NCBI GenBank assembly: GCA_017459565.1
Contig: JAFUCP010000014.1
Coordinates: 1 to 33,475, forward strand
DNA length: 33,475 bases
Direction: 5' to 3'
Origin: Clostridia bacterium
Lineage (GTDB): Bacteria; Bacillota; Clostridia; Christensenellales; Aristaeellaceae
Position numbers and translations under genes: made by a program. Positions 24,040-31,497 of this stretch are shown in pieces. Positions within the stretch are counted from its first letter, which is position 1; each line of letters begins with the position of its first letter. Under the pieces are notes generated by a model. That model did no database searches, was not told the origin of the DNA, and saw only the letters and a list, made by a program, of their open reading frames with translations.

Positions 24040-26498
24040 CCGGCGCAGAGCAGCTCCGGCTCCCTTTCCGGGGCTGCCTCGGGAAGAAAGGCCAGTTTGT
24101 CCGCCTCGTTGATGACGCGGACCCTGTCGCCCAAACGAATCCTGCCTGTGAGGATCTCTTCGCTGAGAGCGTCCTCCACCATGCGCTGTATCGCCCGGCG
24201 AAGGGGGCGCGCGCCGTATTGCAGGTCGTAGCCGGAGCGGCTGATGAGGTTCAGCGCGGATTCATCCACATCCAACTCGATTCCTCGCTCCGCGAGGCGA
24301 CGGCAGACCTGGCCCAGCAGCAGCCGGGCAATGGCGTCTATCTCACGCTGCTCCAGCGCGTGGAAAACGATGATCTCATCCACGCGGTTCAAGAATTCCG
24401 GACGAAAGATGGTCTTGACCTCGCCCATGATGTTATCCTTCATGGCCTCATAGCTGCGTTCGCCGTCTTCCGCGCCGCCAAAACCCATGCTGCGCTGCCG
24501 CTTGAGCGTGTGCGCGCCGGCATTGCTGGTCATCACGATCACGGTATTTTTGAAGTCCACCACACGGCCCTGGCCATCGGTGAGCCTGCCGTCCTCCATG
24601 ATTTGCAGCAGGATGTTGAACACATCCGGGTGCGCCTTCTCCACCTCGTCCAGAAGGATCACGGCATAGGGCTTGCGGCGCACCTTTTCTGTCAGCTGGC
24701 CGCCCTCCTCGTGTCCCACGTAGCCGGGCGGCGAACCGATCATGCGGGAAACGGAGTGCTTCTCCATGTACTCCGACATGTCGACACGAATCATATTGTC
24801 CTCGTCGCCGAACAGTGCTTCGGCCAGCGCCTTGCACAGCTCCGTCTTGCCTACGCCGGTGGGCCCCAGGAAAATGAAGGAGCCAATGGGGCGGTTGGGG
24901 TCCTTCAGTCCCGCCCGGGCGCGGCGGATGGCCCGCGACACGGAGCTGACCGCCTCCTCCTGGCCGATGACCCGCTCATGCAGTATGCCCTCCAGGTTCA
25001 CAAGCCGCTTGGATTCATCCTCTGTGATCCTGGAGACGGGTATACCCGTCCAGGCACCCACGATCTGGGCGACCTCCTCTTCGCCGACATTTTCGACATT
25101 GGCATTGCGGCTCTGCTCCCACGCGCTTCTGCGCTGGGCCATTTCATTTTGCAGCGCCTTTTTGCGGTCACGCAGGTTTGCGGCCTTTTCGAAGTCCTCA
25201 AGGGCGACGGCCTCCTCCGTCTCCTTGTTCAGCGCTTCAAGGCGCGCCTGCTGCTGCTTCATGTCCGGCGGCGCGGTGAAGGCCTTGATACGCACCCGGG
25301 AGGCGGCCTCGTCAATCAGGTCGATGGCCTTGTCGGGCAGACTCCGGTCCGGAATATAGCGATCAGAGAGATAGACGGCGGCGACAATCGCCTCGTCCGT
25401 GATGCGCACACGGTGATGGGCCTCATAGCGGTCCCGCAGACCCTTGAGAATTTCGATGGATTCCTCCCGCGTGGGCTCGCCGACGTTCACGGGCTGGAAG
25501 CGCCGCTCCAGCGCGGAATCCTTTTCGATGTGCTTGTGGTACTCGTTCAGCGTGGTCGCTCCGATGCACTGCATCTCCCCGCGGGCCAGCGCCGGCTTGA
25601 GGATATTCGCCGCGTCGATGGCGCCTTCGGATGCGCCCGCGCCGCAGATGGTATGCAGCTCGTCTATGAACAGTATGATGTTCCCGGCCTTTTTGATCTC
25701 GCCCATGGCGTTCTTGAGGCGTTCCTCAAATTCGCCGCGGTACTTCGCGCCCGCAAGCATACTGGCAAGGTCAAGGGAAACCACGCGCTTGCCCCGCAGG
25801 ATCTCCGGAATATTGCCCTCGACGATCAGCTGGGCCAGCCCCTCCACGATGGCAGATTTGCCTACGCCCGGCTCTCCGATCAGCACGGGGTTGTTCTTGC
25901 GCCGCCGGGAGAGTATCTGCACGATGCGCTCGGTTTCGTTTGCCCGTCCCACCACGGGGTCCAGTTCGCCGTTTCGGGCCAGGTTTGTCAAATCGTGTGA
26001 AAACTGGTTCAGCGTGGGCGTATCGACGTTTGCCGCGTCGTGACCCGCGGGGGCGTCATCCTCCGCGCCGGTGAGTATGCGCAAAAGCTCTTCCCTGGCT
26101 TTGGAAAGATCCATGCCCATCTTGATCAGCACATGGGCGGCAACGCCCTCCCGTTCGCGCATCAGCGCCAGCAGGATATGCTCTGTGCTGACATAGTTCT
26201 GCTTCAGCTCCCGGGCCTCGCGCACGCTCTGCTCCAGCACCTTTTTGGTTCTGGGCGTATAGACCAGCTGCTTGCCGGAGACATCATCCTCTCCGCGCCC
26301 GAGGATCTGCACGATCTCGGCGCGGGCATTGTCCAGCGTAATGCCCTGCAGCACGGAGCGCGCCCCGCCGGGCTCTGTCAGCACGCCCAGCAGCAAATGC
26401 TCCGTGCCCACATAGGTGCGGCCCAGCTGGGCGGCTTCGCTTTGAGCCGCCAGCAACGCGCGCTGTCCGCGTTCCGTGAATTTCGCGTAATATGCCAT
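24021..26498 (-). CDS. clpC: ATP-dependent Clp protease ATPase subunit ClpC
   Basis: 825 residues. An AAA+ unfoldase that feeds ClpP and, in Bacillota, recognises proteins tagged by arginine phosphorylation. The N domain (1-145) has two repeats, including GTEHLLLG (E33) and STEHILLA (E106), matching phosphoarginine-contacting glutamates of B. subtilis ClpC. The first AAA module has Walker A GEPGVGKS (208-215). A UVR-like middle region (about 425-460, EDFEKAANLRDRKKAL) distinguishes ClpC from ClpA/ClpB. The second module has GPTGVGKT. The ATG at 26498 has GGAGG six bases upstream; a longer frame adds ten residues without support. It follows mcsB by 68 bases. The 3' end overlaps the convergent PBP gene by 19 bases. 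Confidence 0.97.
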   Translation of the reverse strand: MAYYAKFTERGQRALLAAQSEAAQLGRTYVGTEHLLLGVLTEPGGARSVLQGITLDNARAEIVQILGRGEDDVSGKQLVYTPRTKKVLEQSVREARELKQNYVSTEHILLALMREREGVAAHVLIKMGMDLSKAREELLRILTGAEDDAPAGHDAANVDTPTLNQFSHDLTNLARNGELDPVVGRANETERIVQILSRRRKNNPVLIGEPGVGKSAIVEGLAQLIVEGNIPEILRGKRVVSLDLASMLAGAKYRGEFEERLKNAMGEIKKAGNIILFIDELHTICGAGASEGAIDAANILKPALARGEMQCIGATTLNEYHKHIEKDSALERRFQPVNVGEPTREESIEILKGLRDRYEAHHRVRITDEAIVAAVYLSDRYIPDRSLPDKAIDLIDEAASRVRIKAFTAPPDMKQQQARLEALNKETEEAVALEDFEKAANLRDRKKALQNEMAQRRSAWEQSRNANVENVGEEEVAQIVGAWTGIPVSRITEDESKRLVNLEGILHERVIGQEEAVSSVSRAIRRARAGLKDPNRPIGSFIFLGPTGVGKTELCKALAEALFGDEDNMIRVDMSEYMEKHSVSRMIGSPPGYVGHEEGGQLTEKVRRKPYAVILLDEVEKAHPDVFNILLQIMEDGRLTDGQGRVVDFKNTVIVMTSNAGAHTLKRQRSMGFGGAEDGERSYEAMKDNIMGEVKTIFRPEFLNRVDEIIVFHALEQREIDAIARLLLGQVCRRLAERGIELDVDESALNLISRSGYDLQYGARPLRRAIQRMVEDALSEEILTGRIRLGDRVRVINEADKLAFLPEAAPEREPELLCAGQPKSD

Positions 26499-26566
26499 TG
26501 ATTTCCTCCGTTTCAGGAAAATATACATCGTCAGAAGCCAGCGCCGGCTATGAAGGGAAGGATGCC

Positions 26567-27592
26567 CTATTCGGCCACCAGCGCCTGTAGCTCTTCCCGC
26601 AGCAGCCGGGCCCGCAGGATTTCGGATTCCCTGGGGCTGATCAGCTTGCCTGCGCGCACGCCCAGAGATCCCGGCTGAACATCCATCATCAGCATGTCAA
26701 GCCCCGGCAGAGGCGCGTGCAGATAGCCCATGCTGGCGGCATAGCGAATGTCCGAATAGCGGCGCATGAACTCCTTGGCCGTCATCAGCCGCGCATACAT
26801 CAATTCTCCCCAAGAGCGCATGAGCCTATCCTGCAATTGAAGCATATCCTTTTTTTCCGCGTTTTCGCGCATACTGCGCTCATGCTCCACGATTTGGTTT
26901 GTGGCGGCAGAGAGCGCGCGTATGACATCCTCCTCGCTGCGCCCCAGCGTGGCCTGGTTGGAAAGCTGATACAGGTCACCCTGTGCCTCGCTGCCCTCGC
27001 CGTACAGGCCGCGGATGGTCAGCCCCAGCTTTGCCACGGTCTGCATCACGGCGCCCGTCTGTCCGCCGCCGGAGATGGCGGGCAGGTGCAGTATCACGCT
27101 GGCGCGCATACCGGTGCCCGTGTTGGCAGGGCAGGCGGTCAAATAGCCCCATTGATGGTCAAAGGCGAAGGGATAGCGCGCCTCCATCGCTTCGTCCAGC
27201 TTGTAAGCCATCTCCGCGGAGCGTTCCAGCTGCAATCCCGGAAGCAGACCCTGGAAGCGGACGTGATCCTCTTCGTTGAGCATCACCGTCACCGTGCCTG
27301 CCGAGGACACCATGGCCGCAGAGCGGTTCACATATTTGAGCAGATCGTAGCTGATCAGGTGATGCTCCACCAGCCGGGAGCGCGCGTCTTCCTCCAGCTC
27401 GCTCATGCGAAGCATCGTAAAGGCCGCGCCGTTTTCCGTCTTGAACACGGCGTCCGCGGTGCGCTCGATCACTTCCTCGGAATACTCCGGCGTCAGCTTT
27501 GGCGAAAAGGGCAGGTCCTCATAGTTTCTGGACAGTCGAACGCGGCTGGAGATGACCACATCCTGTTCGGGCGCGAGAACATACTCATACAT
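26567..27592 (-). CDS. mcsB: protein-arginine kinase McsB
   Basis: 341 residues. Phosphorylates arginines on proteins, including CtsR, marking them for ClpC-ClpP. Phosphagen-kinase features are SSRVRLSRN (residues 15-23, nucleotide phosphate contacts), NEEDH (106-110) and the active-site C154 in ACPANTGTGMR. The ATG at 27592 has GGAGG nine bases upstream; it overlaps the mcsA stop by eight bases, suggesting coupling. An in-frame extension of 11 residues lies within mcsA and is not conserved. Length is close to B. subtilis McsB (363). Confidence 0.97.
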   Translation of the reverse strand: MYEYVLAPEQDVVISSRVRLSRNYEDLPFSPKLTPEYSEEVIERTADAVFKTENGAAFTMLRMSELEEDARSRLVEHHLISYDLLKYVNRSAAMVSSAGTVTVMLNEEDHVRFQGLLPGLQLERSAEMAYKLDEAMEARYPFAFDHQWGYLTACPANTGTGMRASVILHLPAISGGGQTGAVMQTVAKLGLTIRGLYGEGSEAQGDLYQLSNQATLGRSEEDVIRALSAATNQIVEHERSMRENAEKKDMLQLQDRLMRSWGELMYARLMTAKEFMRRYSDIRYAASMGYLHAPLPGLDMLMMDVQPGSLGVRAGKLISPRESEILRARLLREELQALVAE

Positions 27593-28175
27593 CTTCGTTC
27601 GCCTCCCTTGCGGAATCGTTTTCAAGCCGCTCCGGCGGTTTGACCTTTATGTCCGTCTCTTTGCGCTCCAGCTGAATGGTCAGCGCCCGTATGGCGTCGC
27701 GCAGTTTGGCCGCCTGCTCATACTCCTCGTCGGCGACGGCTTTTTTTAACTTTTGGCGCAGCCGGTCTATGTTCATGCGAATGGATGTGCCGCTGTGGAC
27801 GCCGCCCGGCACGCGCCCGGCGTGCTGGGTATTGCCGTGAACCCGCTGGAGCAGCGCCGTCATGGGCGCCCTGAAGGCCTCGTAGCAGTGGGCGCAGCCC
27901 AGCATACCGCACTTTTGGAATTCAAGATAGGTCATGCCGCACTGCTCACAGACATAGCCCTCAAACTGGGCGTCCTGTCGCGCCTTTTCCTCTGCGCTCT
28001 TGTCCTCAAGGATGCTGTTGAGGATGCCCGCAAGATTGGAAAAGTCGATGCCCGGCAGCTGCTTTTGATGCTTTGCCATGCAGGTCGGGCAAAGATTGCG
28101 TTCCACGCGGTCTCCGTTTATAATCGTCATCAGGTGAAATTTCGCGGGACGAATTCCGCAATCCTCACACATCAT
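27585..28175 (-). CDS. mcsA: McsB activator McsA
   Basis: 196 residues. A zinc-binding adaptor that activates McsB kinase and helps control CtsR. Four CxxC pairs are visible: C3/C6 (CEDC), C29/C32 (CPTC), then CEQC and CAHC around residues 76-97. A UVR motif near the C-terminus (residues about 135-165, ADEEYEQAAKLRDAI) matches the ClpC-type interaction helix. Two adjacent ATG codons are possible starts (28175, 28172), both inside the end of ctsR and preceded by GAGGAGG. The overlap with ctsR and with mcsB indicates a tightly coupled operon. Confidence 0.95.
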   Translation of the reverse strand: MMCEDCGIRPAKFHLMTIINGDRVERNLCPTCMAKHQKQLPGIDFSNLAGILNSILEDKSAEEKARQDAQFEGYVCEQCGMTYLEFQKCGMLGCAHCYEAFRAPMTALLQRVHGNTQHAGRVPGGVHSGTSIRMNIDRLRQKLKKAVADEEYEQAAKLRDAIRALTIQLERKETDIKVKPPERLENDSAREANEDV

Positions 28176-28647
28176 CGCGCTCTTCCTCCTCATGGTTTCT
28201 GAATACCTGGATCAGCAGATTTCTGAACACCGCCGCCCGCAGCACATCCTTGGCGCTGACGGGCAGCGCCAGCGCGTTCCGGGACACCGCCGCGCGCATC
28301 AGGGCAGCCTCCCGCGCCGTGACAAGATTGTGCTCCAGCAGGTTGGATATGATCGCAAAGCACGTATCCTCGTCCACGGAATTGCCGATTCTGTTGAGCA
28401 GCATGTCCAATAGATTGGTCTCTCCGTGGGACTCAATGCGAACGATGCGTACATATCCCCCGCCGCCCCGCCTGGATTCGATGATGTAGCCGTGATCCAC
28501 CGAAAAGCGGGTGGCCAGCACATAGTTGATTTGTGAAGGCGCGCAGCCGAAATGCTGAGCAAGTTCGTTGCGCCTAAGATCGACGTGCGCGTCCTCGCGC
28601 ATCAATTCCTTTATGAATTGCTCGATGCTGTCGCTGAGCTGTGCCAT
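28165..28647 (-). CDS. ctsR: heat-shock repressor CtsR
   Basis: 160 residues. Represses clp and other stress genes by binding a direct heptad repeat; heat and McsB relieve it. The winged helix-turn-helix includes LRRNELAQHFGCAPSQINYV and the glycine-rich wing RRGGGGYVRI, which acts as the heat sensor in B. subtilis CtsR. The C-terminal half is the helical dimerisation and McsB-responsive domain. The ribosome site AAGGTGG is about four to five bases from the ATG. A CtsR box lies 14 bases upstream of the ATG, so the operon is autoregulated. Confidence 0.96.
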   Translation of the reverse strand: MAQLSDSIEQFIKELMREDAHVDLRRNELAQHFGCAPSQINYVLATRFSVDHGYIIESRRGGGGYVRIVRIESHGETNLLDMLLNRIGNSVDEDTCFAIISNLLEHNLVTAREAALMRAAVSRNALALPVSAKDVLRAAVFRNLLIQVFRNHEEEERDDV

Positions 28648-28661
28648 ATATCCACCTTCTT

Positions 28662-28678
28662 ATTGACCATCTTTGACT
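28662..28678 (-). promoter_or_regulatory. ctsR: CtsR operator
   Basis: The minus-strand sequence AGTCAAA-GAT-GGTCAAT matches the CtsR consensus (two RGTCAAA heptads three bases apart) at 13 of 14 heptad positions. It begins directly after the -10 element, where a bound repressor would block transcription initiation. Confidence 0.92.
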
Positions 28679-28707
28679 ATTATATAGCATGTCGGGCAAA
28701 ATTGCAA
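28679..28707 (-). promoter_or_regulatory. sigma-A promoter of the ctsR operon
   Basis: Read on the minus strand: TTGCAA (28707-28702), 17 bases, TATAAT (28684-28679). The -10 is perfect and the -35 matches at 4 of 6. It abuts the CtsR operator. No CIRCE-type inverted repeat was seen. Confidence 0.82.
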
Positions 28708-28731
28708 GCGGATTTGAAAAATAAATGCGTC

Positions 28732-28775
28732 CGGCTTCAAAAACAGCGCCGGCAAGGGCGCTGTTTTTGAAGCCG
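28732..28775. terminator. long hairpin terminator between mtnN and ctsR
   Basis: A perfect 19-bp stem: 28732-28750 pairs with 28757-28775 around the loop GGCAAG. The GC core CAGCGCC/GGCGCTG is followed on both strands by T5 within the outer stem, so it can act in both orientations. It would end minus-strand transcription of mtnN before the ctsR promoter 25 bases beyond. Confidence 0.85.
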
Positions 28776-28794
28776 CAAGGCTGCGGTCTGCTTA

Positions 28795-29481
28795 TTAGAG
28801 TTCGCGCAGCAGCGCCAGCATCACCCGGGCGGAGTTTTCAGCCGCAATGGGTAGGAATTTATAAAACTCAATGTGGTGTTCGCCGTCGGTGCTGTCCGAA
28901 ATGGCTCGGATCACCGCGCACTTGACGCCGTTGCCATGGCAGACATGGGCAATCGCGCCGCCCTCCATTTCGCAGGCCTCGGCCCCGAACAGGCGCACAA
29001 TGCGCGCCTTGGTCTCCGAGTCGCTGACGAATTGGTCTCCGGAGGCGATTTTCGCGGGAAGCGCCCGGATGTTCTCGCCTTTGGCCGCACGCAGTATGGC
29101 GGCAGCGATATCCGCGTCGCAGGGAAAGGTATCCCCGTCGATTTCATTGAAATACCCCGGAGCGTCGCCCACGGCGGTGGTATCAAAATCGTGTTCCACG
29201 ACGCCCGTGCCCACCGCGATATCGCCGATATCCAGCCGTGGAGAGAGGCTTCCCGCCACGCCGGAGTTGACTACCAGCCACGGATTATAGCGCATGATCA
29301 TGGCCTGCGTACACATGGCGGCGTTGACCTTGCCGACACCCGCCATGCCGATGACCACTTTCTTTCCCATCAGCTTACCCGCTGTGAACACAAGGCGACC
29401 TATCTTCTCAGTTGCCGCGTCCGTCATGCTGGATTTCAGCTTTTCGGCCTCTATATCCAGCGCACAAATGATCCCAATCAT
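28795..29481 (-). CDS. mtnN: 5'-methylthioadenosine/S-adenosylhomocysteine nucleosidase
   Basis: 228 residues. Cleaves adenine from methylthioadenosine, S-adenosylhomocysteine and 5'-deoxyadenosine, clearing by-products of methylation, polyamine synthesis and radical SAM enzymes, several of which are encoded in this window. Catalytic residues are E11 (near the N-terminal CALDIEAE) and D196 in SDSTDG. The ribose-binding EMEG occurs at 171-174, with NSGVAG at 72-77. GGGGAGA is about six bases before the ATG. It follows ispDF by 19 bases and is the last gene before the long hairpin. Confidence 0.95.
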   Translation of the reverse strand: MIGIICALDIEAEKLKSSMTDAATEKIGRLVFTAGKLMGKKVVIGMAGVGKVNAAMCTQAMIMRYNPWLVVNSGVAGSLSPRLDIGDIAVGTGVVEHDFDTTAVGDAPGYFNEIDGDTFPCDADIAAAILRAAKGENIRALPAKIASGDQFVSDSETKARIVRLFGAEACEMEGGAIAHVCHGNGVKCAVIRAISDSTDGEHHIEFYKFLPIAAENSARVMLALLREL

Positions 29482-29500
29482 TGTTATTCTCCCCGTATTC

Positions 29501-30658
29501 TTATTTCACAAGCAGCACCGAGGCCTGGGCGGAGATGCCCAAGCCCTCTCCCTCGAAGCCCATATGCTCTGTGGTGGTGGCCTTGACGTTGACCCGCCCC
29601 TCCGGCAACTTGAGTCCCATCGCGATCCTCGACCTCATCTTCGGCATATAAGCGGCCAGCTTCGGCCTTTGGGCCACGATGGTGATATCGGCGTTGCCCA
29701 CGCGGTACCCTTCTTTGGCAACGAGGGCCATCACGGTTTCCAGCAGCTTCATCGAATCCGCTCCCTCATAGCGGGGATCGTTATCCGGAAAGTGCCGTCC
29801 GATATCGCCCATTCCCAGCGCGCCCAGGATGGCGTCCATCAGCGCGTGGACCGCTACGTCCGCGTCGGAGTGGCCGTCCAGTCCCCGGTCCCATTCTATT
29901 TCCACGCCGCACAGCACCAGCCTGCGGTTTTCCGCAAGCCGATGGGCGTCATAGCCCTGGCCCACGCGAATGTCTGCTCCGCATACGGCGTTCAAGGCGT
30001 CAAAATCTGCCTTCGTGGTCAATTTGCGATTCTCCTGAGCGCCTTCGGCTGTGACGAGGCGTACATTGCCATAGTAGTGTTCAAACAGCATGGCGTCGTC
30101 CGTGACGGACAGCCCTTCCGCTTGCGCGCGCCTGTGCGCATCGAGGATGCGCGCAAAGTCAAAGGTCTGGGGCGTTTGCACCGCGCGCAGGCTGGACCGG
30201 TCCAGAGAAAGGACACTGCCGTCCCCGGCGATCTGCTTGACGGTGTCCACCACCGGGGTGCAAATGACGCCGCTGCCGTATTCGCGGGCGGATTCAATCG
30301 TGGCCCTGATGATGCCTTGCGTGACAAACGGCCTGGCTGCGTCGTGAATGGCCACGATGTCGACGCCCTCAGGCAGGGCGCGCAATCCGTTGTATACCGA
30401 TTCACGCCGGGTTTGTCCGCCGATGGCGATGCCGCGAATCAGCGGAAAGGGGCCTTCCCGCGCGACGAGCCCGGCATAGACAGCTTCGTCGCGGTCGGAC
30501 AGCACCAGCACCGCCCCGTCAAAGCAGCCGCTGCACTCAAGGGCGTCCAGGCAGCGGGAAAGCACCGCCCGACCGCGAATGGGATAAAACACCTTGTTCT
30601 GCTCAAGCCCGGAGCGCGTGCCCCGGCCAGCCGCGACAATCACAGCCCAGCAGCTCAT
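29501..30658 (-). CDS. ispDF: bifunctional IspD-IspF isoprenoid enzyme
   Basis: 385 residues. Two steps of the MEP pathway in one chain. IspD (about 1-225) makes CDP-methylerythritol from MEP and CTP: VAAGRGTRSG (CTP loop), HDAARPFV and QTPQTF are present. IspF (about 229-385) forms the cyclodiphosphate: metal ligands D237 and H239 (GYDAHR) and H271 (GHSDADVAVHA) are intact. The intermediate CMP kinase IspE is not encoded here. Such fusions are well known in Campylobacter and alpha-proteobacteria and less usual in Bacillota. The ATG overlaps the rqcP stop (ATGA), so its translation is probably coupled; its own ribosome site is weak. Confidence 0.95.
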   Translation of the reverse strand: MSCWAVIVAAGRGTRSGLEQNKVFYPIRGRAVLSRCLDALECSGCFDGAVLVLSDRDEAVYAGLVAREGPFPLIRGIAIGGQTRRESVYNGLRALPEGVDIVAIHDAARPFVTQGIIRATIESAREYGSGVICTPVVDTVKQIAGDGSVLSLDRSSLRAVQTPQTFDFARILDAHRRAQAEGLSVTDDAMLFEHYYGNVRLVTAEGAQENRKLTTKADFDALNAVCGADIRVGQGYDAHRLAENRRLVLCGVEIEWDRGLDGHSDADVAVHALMDAILGALGMGDIGRHFPDNDPRYEGADSMKLLETVMALVAKEGYRVGNADITIVAQRPKLAAYMPKMRSRIAMGLKLPEGRVNVKATTTEHMGFEGEGLGISAQASVLLVK

Positions 30659-30954
30659 GTCTTTGCGCGGTACATGGATGCCGCGTCCTGCTTGGCAGCG
30701 TGTTCGGCGATGGACAGGATCTCATATTCGCTGTACTTGTCGCCAAAGCGGATGCCCAGCACATCGCCCACCCGAACGTCCGTGCCCGGCTTGCCTTCCT
30801 TCCCGTTGACAGTGACATGTCCCGTGGAGCAGGCGTCGTTAGCCACGCTGCGCCGCTTGATGATCCTGGAAATCTTCAAAAACTTGTCCAAGCGGATGGA
30901 TGTAGGCGCGACATGCTCCACAGGCTTTTTTGCTTCCATAGCTTTTCTGCTCAT
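30655..30954 (-). CDS. rqcP: S4-domain ribosome quality-control protein RqcP (YabO)
   Basis: 99 residues. In B. subtilis, RqcP binds obstructed 50S subunits and works with RqcH to add alanine tails to stalled chains. The S4 domain is clear: RLDKFLKISRIIKRRSVAND, then GHVTVNGK and VGDVLGIRFG. The end (DAASMYRA) resembles YabO (AANMY). It also shares YabO's position near mazG and spoVT. The ATG at 30954 is preceded by AAAGGA at a spacing of ten; the frame is open upstream, but that sequence is the hairpin region. B. subtilis yabP and yabQ, which normally follow, are missing here. The HslR-like heat-shock S4 protein is a lesser alternative. Confidence 0.88.
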   Translation of the reverse strand: MSRKAMEAKKPVEHVAPTSIRLDKFLKISRIIKRRSVANDACSTGHVTVNGKEGKPGTDVRVGDVLGIRFGDKYSEYEILSIAEHAAKQDAASMYRAKT

Positions 30955-31056
30955 AACGATATCATCCTTTAGCCTTATAGCTCCGAGGGCACATTCGTTC
31001 CAACCGGCACGATTGCAGTGAATCGCAGCGGCTTTCGGGAGAAAGGTTTTAATGGA

Positions 31057-31093
31057 CTGCAACAGGGCGCCCCGTGGGAGCGCCCTGTTGCAG
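31057..31093 (-). terminator. strong hairpin between hup and rqcP (partial terminator or processing site)
   Basis: A perfect 14-bp GC-rich stem: CTGCAACAGGGCGC at 31057-31070 with its complement at 31080-31093, nine-base loop. It begins 15 bases after the hup stop. On the minus strand it is followed by TCCATTAAAACCTTT, a poor U-tract, so it may stop only part of the transcripts or stabilise hup mRNA. The rest of 30955-31108 shows no gene. Confidence 0.6.
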
Positions 31094-31108
31094 CTTCGTT
31101 CCAATAAA

Positions 31109-31378
31109 TCAGAACTGATCCTTGAAGCCCTTGCCGGCTTTGAAGGAAGGGGTCTTCTTAGCGGGAATCTCGATGGTTTCGCCGGTGGAGGGCTTGCGGC
31201 CGGTACGGGCGGCGCGCTCCTTGATTTCAAAAGTGCCAAAGCCCATCAGCTGCACCTTGTCGCCGGCCTTGAGGGCCTCGGTAACGGTATCGGTGAAAGC
31301 GGTCAGTGCGGCCTCGGCCTGCTTCTTGCTCAGCTCGGACTTTTCTGCCATCTTGGCAATCAGGGTTGCCTTGTTCAT
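31109..31378 (-). CDS. hup: DNA-binding protein HU
   Basis: 89 residues, the standard length. A histone-like homodimer that bends DNA and organises the nucleoid. The N-terminus MNKATLIAKMAEKSELSKKQAE, here quoted as the MNKATLIAKMAEKS start, and GFGTFEIKERAARTGRKPST with the DNA-contacting beta-arm are typical. The ATG at 31378 has GGAGGTG eight bases upstream; the ATG six bases earlier is too close to it. A pair of near-palindromic direct repeats lies 30-64 bases upstream. The gene sits between mazG and rqcP, which are adjacent in B. subtilis. Confidence 0.96.
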   Translation of the reverse strand: MNKATLIAKMAEKSELSKKQAEAALTAFTDTVTEALKAGDKVQLMGFGTFEIKERAARTGRKPSTGETIEIPAKKTPSFKAGKGFKDQF

Positions 31379-31407
31379 GATCATTACACCTCCAGATATT
31401 GTAAGCA

Positions 31408-31442
31408 CATTGAGCACAACAAATCATTGTCATTGAGCGCAA
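31408..31442 (-). repeat. paired near-palindromic 12-mers upstream of hup
   Basis: CATTGAGCACAA (31408-31419) and CATTGAGCGCAA (31431-31442) differ at one base and are spaced 23 bases apart, about two helical turns. Each lies within an imperfect palindrome (ATTGAGCGCAAT matches its own complement at 10 of 12 positions). This arrangement suggests a dimeric repressor or activator site. A TACAAT-like -10 lies at about 31396-31401 without a good -35. Confidence 0.5.
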
Positions 31443-31497
31443 TATATGATTTAATTCGATACGTCCTTTTTGTTTTCCTGCTTATTTGCGCGTCTCA

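Noticed and set aside
24050-24077. Ten-pair hairpin (one G-U pair) just past the PBP stop as a terminator
   Set aside because: It has no T-run on either side and lies inside the clpC coding sequence.
24219-26000. Long open frame of 593 codons on the plus strand opposite clpC
   Set aside because: It mirrors a clear clpC coding frame. Long antisense frames are expected in GC-rich genes, and the translation has no recognisable motif.
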